From G965197675 sp965197675 (GTDB lineage: Bacteria; Chloroflexota; Dehalococcoidia; Plut-88900): 64,000 nt of DNA. Where the stretch lies: positions 930,001 through 994,000 of the forward strand of contig OZ240221.1 in the NCBI GenBank assembly GCA_965197675.1, written 5' to 3'. Below are positions 16,715 to 24,249 of the stretch, piece by piece. How positions within the stretch are numbered: the first letter of the stretch is position 1; every line of letters begins with the position of its first letter. A program made the position numbers and the translations under genes. The notes beneath the pieces were generated by a model. The model ran no database searches. It was not told the DNA's origin and saw nothing but the letters and a program-made list of their open reading frames with translations.

Positions 16715-17677
16715 TCAAGAGGAATGAGAGACGACTGTCGGAGTCATGGCGCGCCAGGGAGAGCGATGCCTGAGCATGGAGTTGAGGATGACAAGCAGTT
16801 TACGCATACACGCGACGAGGGCCACCTTCTTCGGCTTACCAGCCGTCAGCAGCCGCTGATAGAAGTCACGGATGATGGGGTTGTAGCGAGTCGCGGACAG
16901 CGTGCCCATGTAGAGGGCGGCCCGCACTCGGGAGCGTCCGCCCCAGACGGCGCGTTTGCCCCGCAGCGTGCCGCTGTCCCGGTTGAAGGGAGCCACGCCC
17001 ACCAGCGCGGCGACCTGCCTGCGGTCCAGCGTGCCCAACTCCGGCAGGTAGGCCAGCAGAGTGAGGGAGAGTTGCTCTCCCACGCCGGGAACGGTGCGCA
17101 AGAGGTCATCCTTCTCCCGCCACACGGGACTCTGGCGGAGAGTCTGGCGCAGCCCTTCGTCAAGGTCGTCCAGCTCCTGCTCCAACCAGACGATGTGGGC
17201 CTCGATGCGGGGGCGGACGGTGCTGATGGCGGTACTCAGGCGGTTCTTCTCCGACACCAGCATGGTCATCACCTGGTGTCTGCGGGCGGTCAGCGAGTTG
17301 AGGACCTGGGTCTCGGCATCTCTCAAAGGTCGCACGGAGGGACGAACGGCGTCGGCGAAGTGGGCCAGGATCGCCGCGTCCAGAGCGTCGGTCTTCGCCA
17401 GCGTCCCGGTGGCCCTGGCAAAGTCTCTAACCTGGCGAGGGTTGACGACGACTACGGGCAGCGCCGCAACTGCCAGGGCTGCCACCAATGGCAGTTCCAG
17501 GCCGCCCGAAGCCTCCAGCAGCACCAGGGCGGGGTCCAGACCCTTCATCTGGGAGACCAGTTCCCCAACCCCGGTCTCGTCGTAGGAGACAACCCATCTC
17601 TGACCCGTAGGACGGACGGCGACGTCCACCTGGGCCTTTGCTACATCAATGCCCACGTATGTCGGCTTCTGTTCCAT
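16715..17677 (-). CDS. IS110-family transposase (bridge-RNA type recombinase)
   Basis: A 320-residue IS110-family protein. The N-terminal RuvC-like DEDD domain starts YVGIDVAKAQVDV and includes LLEASGGLE and TDALDAAILAHF (acidic residues); the C-terminal Transposase_20 domain has VPGVGEQLSLTLLAYLPELG and ALVGVAPFNRDSG with the candidate catalytic Ser. Length is complete and the frame is intact, so it may be active. The element's non-coding 5' flank lies at 17678-17850. Confidence 0.93.
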   Translation of the reverse strand: MEQKPTYVGIDVAKAQVDVAVRPTGQRWVVSYDETGVGELVSQMKGLDPALVLLEASGGLELPLVAALAVAALPVVVVNPRQVRDFARATGTLAKTDALDAAILAHFADAVRPSVRPLRDAETQVLNSLTARRHQVMTMLVSEKNRLSTAISTVRPRIEAHIVWLEQELDDLDEGLRQTLRQSPVWREKDDLLRTVPGVGEQLSLTLLAYLPELGTLDRRQVAALVGVAPFNRDSGTLRGKRAVWGGRSRVRAALYMGTLSATRYNPIIRDFYQRLLTAGKPKKVALVACMRKLLVILNSMLRHRSPWRAMTPTVVSHSS

Positions 17678-17850
17678 CTATACCTCCTGTGTGAAGCTTT
17701 GGCCCTTCCTTGCACGATGCGGGCTCGATTGGCCCAGGCAACCGTTCGGGCTCTAACCCGTGGAGGATGCGGCGACCCTCGCTGTAGGACGGTCTTCGAT
17801 GACCAAGAACATATCGGTCTGCCGCACCCCGATCCACCTAAGTGAAGTGA
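17678..17850 (-). ncRNA. candidate IS110 bridge RNA region
   Basis: About 170 bp without a gene precede the IS110 transposase on its coding side. IS110 elements studied recently encode a structured bridge RNA in this position that pairs with donor and target DNA. The stretch can fold (for example GGTTAGAGCCCGAACGG-type arms around 17740-17760). Placement is by analogy with the family; I have not derived the loops. Confidence 0.4.
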
Positions 17851-17904
17851 TTGTTTCACACCAGAACCAACATACAAGGACATCGAGAGCGAGGAGGTTG
17901 CCGT

Positions 17905-18819
17905 ATGGATGAGAAGCAGGTGAACGGGACACAGGCGGACGAGGCGCGGGGGATCGAGGCGCGGTGGGACGAGGCCGAGGCTGACGGGGCGTTGGACGAT
18001 GAGACGCTGGAGGACGGCGAGAGGAACGCTGGCTCGGACGTGGAGAAGCTGCGGCGGCTCAGGTTGAGCGGGTTTTTGCGGGAGCTGGTGCGGGTGGAGG
18101 GCAAGATGGAGGCGGCGGAGCTGCTGGGCGTCAACTACAAGACCCTGGCGAGGGCCGAGAAGTCGGGCGAGATCACGGGGCGCATGGGCGATGCGTTGGA
18201 GCGTCTGCTGAACACGGGGGACGACCCCGAAGGGGCGAAGCTGCGGGAGCGCGTCGGTGCGCTGGAGGAGGGCGTGGACGCGCTGGCAAAGGAGATGCGG
18301 GACGGCCTCGCAGAGGTCAGGGCTGCCGTCGCTGGCGTCAGGGCCGGAGACAACGGGGACGGCCAGGCGCAGGCCGAGGACCATGGCGAGGGGGCGGGCC
18401 GTTCGGAGACCAGGACCGTCCCTCCGGTGGCGGGTTTAGGCCCGAAGAAGTCCTTCGCTGCGCGGAGGCTGGACCCCGAGATCGTTACCGAGGAGCCTGC
18501 CGACGACGACACTGAGGTCTACGGCGTGGCGTGGCCGCTGGTCGAGGAGTGGCGACGGCTGCGGGTAGACCATCCCCGCCAGGGGAAGAGCCTGTCGTGG
18601 CTGGTGACGGAGAAGCGGCTGCTGACGTTGGAGCTGGCGATGCTGAACGATCACGGGCTGACGCTGCCTCCTGAGAAGCAACCCCTGCGGGGGTTCGGGC
18701 GCAAGGGTCAGACCAACTGGCGCAGGAAGGCGCTCTACGACACACGGGTGGCGTTGAGAAAGCGGGAGCTGCTGCGCTGGGTGCGGCGGGTCTGCACCGT
18801 CGGCCTCTGGCGGAAGTAG
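17905..18819 (+). CDS. predicted DNA-binding protein with helix-turn-helix and coiled coil
   Basis: A 304-residue protein from the ATG at 17905, chosen because a GAGGAGG Shine-Dalgarno lies 7 nt upstream. Residues about 40-95 look like a helix-turn-helix (LRELVRVEGKMEAAELLGVNYKTLARAEKSG), followed by a predicted coiled coil (VGALEEGVDALAKEMRDG), a Gly/Glu-rich linker, and a basic C-terminal domain rich in Arg and Trp (TNWRRKALYDTRVALRKRELL). No named family is recognised. Position at the start of the replication cluster suggests a regulator or a replication-associated protein (inference). Confidence 0.6.
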   Translation: MDEKQVNGTQADEARGIEARWDEAEADGALDDETLEDGERNAGSDVEKLRRLRLSGFLRELVRVEGKMEAAELLGVNYKTLARAEKSGEITGRMGDALERLLNTGDDPEGAKLRERVGALEEGVDALAKEMRDGLAEVRAAVAGVRAGDNGDGQAQAEDHGEGAGRSETRTVPPVAGLGPKKSFAARRLDPEIVTEEPADDDTEVYGVAWPLVEEWRRLRVDHPRQGKSLSWLVTEKRLLTLELAMLNDHGLTLPPEKQPLRGFGRKGQTNWRRKALYDTRVALRKRELLRWVRRVCTVGLWRK

Positions 18820-19490
18820 GGTGTGGCTGCGTTGCCACATCACAGCAAGTGATTTGGGCGAGGAGAGCCGATTTCCCAGTTGCGGGTCTTCCATTCGCTC
18901 GTCCGTTCGGGTGATAATTAATGCAGTTTCTGGCTTTTCCAGCGTTTCGTGCCGAGAAACCTGGAGGGTTCCCGTCCCCCGAATCCGGGACCGGCTGCAT
19001 AGGATCGAGCCTTCGCTCTCCGAACAGCCGCCCAGGGGTCAGACCGGAAAGGATTGAGCCTCGCTCTCCCGATGGCCGCCCCGGAGGGACACATTCGCAG
19101 CGGTTGGAGCGTCTCTCGCTTCAGCCCCTCGGACACCCTGGTCGGAGTGCGCCCTGCACACTGGCCGGTTCCTCACGTCTGCGGCATGGTTCCTGTGGAA
19201 CTGGCCGCAGCTTCACCACGCGCCGGGCTGCGATGAGGTCTTCGCAGGCTGGCCGCTTCCCCCTGACGCAGCATCCCAGGACGTTACCGATCTAGCTCCA
19301 GGTCTCGCTGCGTCTCTCACCGGGCCGTCCTGTGGTTGATCTGCAGGCCGGTCGCTCCCCCTCACGCAGCAGCTCCCCCTGAGTCCGTTCCTCTGAGTTG
19401 ACCCTGGGCGGAGTGCGTCACTCGTCAACCCCATCGCACATGACCTGCTCCAGGATGCCGGCACGGGTCAGCAAAGGAAAGGAGGCGTCG
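18820..19490. other. 670-bp non-coding stretch with degenerate direct repeats
   Basis: No convincing gene. Three imperfect copies of a roughly 35-bp unit (core TGGCCGGTTCC/TGGCCGCTTCC/GGCCGGTCGCTCC followed by ACG...GCAGCA) lie near 19160, 19250 and 19345, about 92 bp apart; weaker relatives may precede them. Located just before the replication genes, they could be iteron-like sites of an origin, or a protein-binding array. Confidence 0.4.
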
Positions 19491-19805
19491 ATGCACGTCA
19501 AGGAACCGGTTCCAAAGGTAAGGGGACTCGCGGTCAGGGCGGGCGGATTCATACGGCGGCGCAAGCGGCTGACGATAGCGGTCGTGGTCGCGGCGCTGCT
19601 GCTCAGGCGGTTCATCAGGCCCGGAGGCAGGCGGCGAACGGGATGGGCGCAACAGTCACAACGGCAACGGAAGGCAAAGGCAACACAATACAAAGGAGGA
19701 CATGATGACGACGCAAGCAACGACGATTGGTGGGACTGGGACAAGGCCGCGGCCAAGCCTCGAAGAGCTGGTCGACCGGATGATGGCGGCCCTGTTCAGG
19801 GCTGA
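19491..19805 (+). CDS. small basic membrane protein, unknown
   Basis: A 104-residue ORF with a GGAGG Shine-Dalgarno before the ATG. It has a basic N-terminus, one hydrophobic helix (LTIAVVVAALLL, residues about 28-40), then a very basic and finally acidic/Trp-containing tail (DDDASNDDWWDWD). The 3' end overlaps the next gene by 104 bp, which is unusual and makes the true end doubtful. No family recognised. Confidence 0.4.
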   Translation: MHVKEPVPKVRGLAVRAGGFIRRRKRLTIAVVVAALLLRRFIRPGGRRRTGWAQQSQRQRKAKATQYKGGHDDDASNDDWWDWDKAAAKPRRAGRPDDGGPVQG

Positions 19806-20169
19806 GCCGGAGACGGCGCCCAAGACGGAAACCCCAAGCGTGGCCCGCAGCGTCCACGAGGCGCGGCGGATGCGGCAGGCGGGGGATGTCGACGGGGCGC
19901 TGGCGGTCTTCGCCGTCATGGACACGACGAAGGCTGAGGCGCATCAGGCTCGGTGGGCCTACGCCGAGTGGACTCAGATGGTGAAGCGGCGGTTCGGCGA
20001 CCGGGACGCGCTGGTCTACAGCCAGGGCACGGGCCGGGCGGCTGCGCTGGTTCCCAGGGGCGACGGGACGCTTGAGGTCGCGGCGGTCCTGGGGATGCGC
20101 TGGGAGCCGGGCAAGCTCGTCTCGCGGCGCAGCCTGCGGGGTCTGCGGCCCCTGAACGGGGGTGCGTGA
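19702..20169 (+). CDS. conserved-looking hypothetical protein before the primase
   Basis: A 155-residue protein with a strong AAGGAGG Shine-Dalgarno before the ATG and a stop overlapping the primase start (GTGATG), so translation is coupled. It is mostly helical in appearance, with a repeat-like helical segment (ARRMRQAGDVDGALAVFAVMD) and the basic C-terminal stretch RRSLRGLRP. No domain recognised. The context suggests a replication accessory role. Confidence 0.6.
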   Translation: MMTTQATTIGGTGTRPRPSLEELVDRMMAALFRAEPETAPKTETPSVARSVHEARRMRQAGDVDGALAVFAVMDTTKAEAHQARWAYAEWTQMVKRRFGDRDALVYSQGTGRAAALVPRGDGTLEVAAVLGMRWEPGKLVSRRSLRGLRPLNGGA

Positions 20170-21209
20170 TGGTCGTAGCCACCGCTTCCGTTGACATCCC
20201 GGCGCTGAAGGCCCGTCACCCCCTGGGCGACACGGTTGAGGCATCGGGCGTCAGACTCAGGGGTCGGGGCAGGGTCCGCCAGGGCGTCTGCCCCTTCCAC
20301 GACGAGACGGAGGGCAGCTTCACGGTGTACGCCGACTCTGAACGCTGGTACTGCTTCGGCTGCGGTCTCGGAGGAGACGTGTTGGACTTCGTGCAACGCA
20401 TGGAGAACCTGAGCCTGCCTGAAGCGATCCAGCGGCTGGGCAGGGGCGCTTATCCCGTCGCTCCTCGCCCTGTCCCGGCCAGGCGTCCCAGGGCAACCCC
20501 GTTGCCCCCACGGGACCCGGCTCTGCTGACGGCGGCGGCTCGGTTCTACGCGGGGCAGCTCCGGAGCTGCCCCGCAGCCTGGCAGTACCTTGCCTCGCGG
20601 GGCGCCGGCCTTGACGCCTCCTTGCGGCTCGGCCTCGGCTACGCGCCGGGGAGCGGGCTGCGGGAGGCCCTTGCGTCGGACGGCTTCACCGTCGGGCGGC
20701 TCAGGGACTGCGGCCTGTTCACCGAGCGCGGTGAGCGGTTCGCAGGGATGGTGGTCGTTCCCGACCTCTCCGGCGGGCTTGTCCGCTGGCTCGTCGGGCG
20801 GGCCATAGACTCCGACCGGACGCCCCGGTTCCAGGCGCTTCCCGGCCCCAAGCCGGTGCTTGGGCTTGGGCGTCTCGGCCCCGCGCCGCCCTTCGCGGTG
20901 GTCGCCGAGGGCGTCTTCGACTGGCTTGCCCTTGCGCAGTGGGGCGTCCCCGCAGTCGCAGCCCTGGGCACCCAGGGGGTCGAGAAGGTGGCGGAGGGCT
21001 TGCGGGACTGTCCCCGGGTCTTCCTCGCCTTCGACGCCGACGACGCGGGCCTTGAGGCCACAGAGCGGCTTGTAGGCTTGCTTGGGCGCAGGGCCGCCGC
21101 CGTCACTCTTCCCCAGGGCATCGTCGACGTGGCCGAGCTTGCGGCCCTTCCCCACGGCCGCGCCGTCTTCCTCCACCTGCTGGCTCAGGCGGCACGCTCC
21201 GCCCGCTAG
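20166..21209 (+). CDS. CHC2 zinc-finger/TOPRIM primase, DnaG-like
   Basis: A 347-residue primase. The N-terminal CHC2 zinc finger is CPFHDE...WYCFGCGLGGDVLDFV (residues about 41-75), and the C-terminal TOPRIM part has VVAEGVFDWLALAQWG and the metal-binding VFLAFDADDAGLEA. The protein is shorter than chromosomal DnaG and lacks a helicase-binding domain, which is typical of plasmid and phage primases. The initiator is GTG 20166 or ATG 20169. It likely starts replication of the island in its excised form. Confidence 0.9.
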   Translation: MMVVATASVDIPALKARHPLGDTVEASGVRLRGRGRVRQGVCPFHDETEGSFTVYADSERWYCFGCGLGGDVLDFVQRMENLSLPEAIQRLGRGAYPVAPRPVPARRPRATPLPPRDPALLTAAARFYAGQLRSCPAAWQYLASRGAGLDASLRLGLGYAPGSGLREALASDGFTVGRLRDCGLFTERGERFAGMVVVPDLSGGLVRWLVGRAIDSDRTPRFQALPGPKPVLGLGRLGPAPPFAVVAEGVFDWLALAQWGVPAVAALGTQGVEKVAEGLRDCPRVFLAFDADDAGLEATERLVGLLGRRAAAVTLPQGIVDVAELAALPHGRAVFLHLLAQAARSAR

Positions 21210-21436
21210 CGACTCCCTCCCCCTTCCCGCTCCCCGCACCACTTCCCCTCTACCGGAGCTTGACCTGCTCCGGCCTTGCCTGCGGGACTCCCTCCCGCTC
21301 CACGCCATCCCCACTCTCACCACCTTGGAGGACCTATGCCCAATTCACGACGGGCCCTGCCCGCACACGGCTTCCCGTAGGGGCAGCCGCATCGCTCATT
21401 CGCTACAGGAACGACACCAAAACAAGGAGATACGAC

Positions 21437-22270
21437 ATGTTCAGCAGAAAAGGAAGCAACAACGGAAATGGAGTCCACAAGGACACTGCCCCCGTATCGA
21501 GTACGGGGCAAGCTATAGTCGACAGGAACGGCAACGGGGCGCACAACGACCCCGCCGTCATCGACGGGCACGAGCTGCTCTGGGACGGGCTGCCGCCCGC
21601 AGTGACCAACGCCCTGGGGCAGCCCATCGACCCCGCGCTGGTCTCCCAGCGCAAGGGGCGCGGAGGCAGGGTCTTCGACTACCTCGAAGGCCACGCCGTC
21701 ATCGACCAGGCCAACCGCATCTTCGGCTACGGCGGGTGGGGCTACGAGCTGGTCGGAGACGTGACGCTGCGCCAGATCGAGACCGTAGACACCCAGACGG
21801 GAGAGGTGAAGGTCGCCTCCGGCTACAGCGCGCCGGTGCGAGTCACCGTTGCGGGCGCTCTGCCCCGCACGGACATCGGCGTTCACCCGGTGGCCGAAGA
21901 CACCCTGGACGGCCATGACACGGCCATCAAGGGCGCGGTGACGGATGGCATGAAGCGGGCCTTCAGGAGCTTCGGCGTCCAGTTTGGCAACGGCTTCTAT
22001 GGAGACCAGGCCCCGGCCAGCGGCCCGTCACGACCGGAGCGGGCGCCCGTCCAGGCCGGGGCAGTGTCCGGCCCGGCGAACGTGGCGGCGCTGCGCAAGC
22101 GGCTCGTCGAGCTTGCCGCCGAGCAGGGTTTCGACGAGGACCAGCTGCGGACCGCCGTGGTGGACAGGCTGAGCAAGAGCCTGGACGACCTGACGGCGGC
22201 GGAGCTGACGCCTCTCATCGAGGGGGCGGCCGAGAAGCTCCGGCAGATGCGGCAGGCGCAGGCGGCCTAG
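21437..22270 (+). CDS. Rad52/22-family single-strand annealing protein
   Basis: A 277-residue protein from the ATG at 21437 behind an AAGGAGA site. The central domain (RVFDYLEGHAVIDQANRIFGYGGWGYEL ... VKGAVTDGMKRAFRSFGVQFGNGFYG) is the Rad52-type DNA-annealing fold found in phage and plasmid recombination systems. The N-terminal 40 residues are low complexity with Asn-Gly repeats like those of the downstream helicase, suggesting shared evolution. The C-terminal region has a short helical domain (VAALRKRLVELAAEQGFDEDQLR). Confidence 0.85.
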   Translation: MFSRKGSNNGNGVHKDTAPVSSTGQAIVDRNGNGAHNDPAVIDGHELLWDGLPPAVTNALGQPIDPALVSQRKGRGGRVFDYLEGHAVIDQANRIFGYGGWGYELVGDVTLRQIETVDTQTGEVKVASGYSAPVRVTVAGALPRTDIGVHPVAEDTLDGHDTAIKGAVTDGMKRAFRSFGVQFGNGFYGDQAPASGPSRPERAPVQAGAVSGPANVAALRKRLVELAAEQGFDEDQLRTAVVDRLSKSLDDLTAAELTPLIEGAAEKLRQMRQAQAA

Positions 22271-22316
22271 CCCGTCCTGCCCATCGGGACACGCAATCGA
22301 GCGGGGTCGTCTCTTC

Positions 22317-24062
22317 GGAGCCTGTCCCAGAAGTCGGGGAACTGGTGAATGGAACCGTGTTAGGTGTGTTTTCGGAGCGACATCAACGAATGGGAGATGG
22401 AGGTGTCGCTTCGACCAGGGTTCGCTGTGCGAACCTGTTCGGAAGTGCTGGGGGAGTGCTGGGTTGGGGGTGAGGGTTGCTGTCGTGACAGCGGTTGCGG
22501 TCAGAGAGCAGGGAGAAGCTCTAGGCCGGGGAGTGCTTAAGTGGAAAGGCAGGCTCGGGAACTCCACGCCTTCCAAAGGGTGCGCAGGTTGAAGGCGGTA
22601 GCCAGCACCGTCCACTCGGCCTTCACGTTGGCAAGGCCACGCAACAGGAACCGTCGAGCACCCAGTTGCTCTTTGACGATTCCGAAGCCCGGTTCGACCA
22701 ACTGCTTTCTCAGGCCATAGGCTTGTTTGGCTTCCTCGGTCTCCATCCAGGCGCGATGACGGCGCAGCGCTGCGTCGTGAGGCCCTACCTCCAAGCCACG
22801 GCCATAGGTGCCGTCCCTCGTACAGACTCCGAAGGCCGGACACTCTCGGCAGACGGACCCAGAGGCACGGTACATCCGTATCGTCATCCCTCTTTTGGGC
22901 TTGTTCTTGACGAAGCTGAGGGTCTGTCCCTGAGGGCAGTAATAGCAGTCGTTGCCCTCGTCGTAGGTGAAAAGGTCCTTGCGATACGGTTGCTGCTGAA
23001 GGAGCTTTTGTTGTGGGTCCGGCACCACCACCCGCTGGCCTCTCCGGGCACATTCTTCTAGGTGACTCCCTGTGAAATAACCGGCATCCGCCAACGTCAT
23101 CGGCGCTTTCGTCCCTGTGGTCTCCTCTGCCTGTAATACCATCGGAGCCAACCGGTAGTAGTCATTCGGTTCGTCCACGACATCAGCCGCCGTTACCAAC
23201 ATGCCGGTCATCCCACTGTCAGGATCCACTGGGGAAACCATTGCCTGGGCGTTGTAGCCGGGCGCAAAGCCTCTATCAGTCTTCATCACCCGGGCGTCGT
23301 TGTCGGTTAGGTTGATGCGCTTGTGGCGCTCCTGACTCTCAAGATCGTCCATCGCCTGTCTGACCTGGTCTCTCAGGACCATCTTGTCGGCCAGTTCCTC
23401 CGGCAGGTGGACGGCAGCCGAATCTTCTCCACCTTCATTCTGAGCTTCCAGATCGCTTATCGCCCTCTCCACCCGGTGCAGTATCTGGCGCAGTCCCTCA
23501 GCATCATGGGTCCTGCCGTCTGATGCATTCGCTCCCACCTTCGTGCCATCTACAGCTTGAATCGCCAGATCCACCAACTTCATCGTCACCGCCGTGCGAA
23601 CCGTGCGCTTGAACAGACTTCTCATTGCCTGGCGATGATCCTTGTAAAACCGCCACAGGGTGTTGTGGTCAGGATGCTGCCATCCGGTCAGCCACAGGTA
23701 CGGTATCTGGTCGCGGCAGGCCGCCTCCAACTTGCGGCAGGAGCGCACCCCGGTCATGAAGCCGTACAACCACACGCTCAACAACGCGCGGGGATGGTAG
23801 GCCGGCGCTCCCATCCGATCGCCTTCTATCTCTACGCCGAGCTCTGACCAGCACTCCCTACCCAACGCGTCCACGAACTCAGCCACGAATCGGGCTGGAT
23901 GGTCTAACGGCAACAATTCGTCAAGAGAAGGCGGCAACAGCCACATCTGCTCTCTGTCCATATCTCGAAGCGGCATCTCCATCTCTCCTTCGTTGATGTC
24001 GCCTCAAAGGTACACCTAAAACCGTTTCATTCACCAGCTCCCAGACTTCTGAGACAACCTCC
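22317..24062. mobile_element. IS1182-family insertion sequence
   Basis: A transposase gene is flanked by imperfect inverted repeats of about 50 bp: GGAGCCTGTCCCAGAAGTC at the left and, in reverse complement, GGAGGTTGTCTCAGAAGTC at the right, each continuing through CTGGTGAATG and TTAGGTGT words. No clear target duplication is seen. The element lies between the Rad52-like gene and a short leftover coding tail, so it probably broke a gene. Confidence 0.85.
22537..23982 (-). CDS. IS1182-family DDE transposase
   Basis: A full-length 481-residue transposase: N-terminal DUF772 domain (LDELLPLDHPARFVAEFVDAL ... AYHPRALLSVWLYGFMTG), first Asp in QAVDGTKVGANA, second in TLADAGYFTG, and a C-terminal Cys cluster (CRECPAFGVCTRDG) with the final Glu in LRKQLVEPGFGIVKEQLG. 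The frame is intact with no stops, so it may be active. Confidence 0.94.
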   Translation of the reverse strand: MEMPLRDMDREQMWLLPPSLDELLPLDHPARFVAEFVDALGRECWSELGVEIEGDRMGAPAYHPRALLSVWLYGFMTGVRSCRKLEAACRDQIPYLWLTGWQHPDHNTLWRFYKDHRQAMRSLFKRTVRTAVTMKLVDLAIQAVDGTKVGANASDGRTHDAEGLRQILHRVERAISDLEAQNEGGEDSAAVHLPEELADKMVLRDQVRQAMDDLESQERHKRINLTDNDARVMKTDRGFAPGYNAQAMVSPVDPDSGMTGMLVTAADVVDEPNDYYRLAPMVLQAEETTGTKAPMTLADAGYFTGSHLEECARRGQRVVVPDPQQKLLQQQPYRKDLFTYDEGNDCYYCPQGQTLSFVKNKPKRGMTIRMYRASGSVCRECPAFGVCTRDGTYGRGLEVGPHDAALRRHRAWMETEEAKQAYGLRKQLVEPGFGIVKEQLGARRFLLRGLANVKAEWTVLATAFNLRTLWKAWSSRACLST

Positions 24063-24068
24063 TCCCCG

Positions 24069-24143
24069 GTGAAGTCCTACCACCTGAAGGGCCGCTGCTA
24101 CGACGAATACAGGCGCAGGGAGCGACTCCCCAACGTAGCATAG
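24069..24143 (+). pseudogene. short coding tail cut off by the IS1182 insertion
   Basis: Just right of the IS, one frame reads VKSYHLKGRCYDEYRRRERL followed by PNVA and a stop, a clean peptide with the island's codon use. Its 5' part would lie left of the IS, where only 46 bp separate the Rad52-like stop from the IS end, so most of the gene is missing. Too short to name. Confidence 0.35.
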
Positions 24144-24249
24144 ACGGCTCACGCCGAGCCGCCATCACGAGGCCCCGTTGGTGCCATCGACCGGCGGGGC
24201 ATCGACTATCGCACAACCCCAAGCACTCTCATACAGAAAGGAGACAGAC

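Noticed and set aside
20016..21323. Minus-strand frame of 435 codons over the primase gene
   Set aside because: Antisense shadow of the CHC2/TOPRIM gene; no domain and low-complexity composition.
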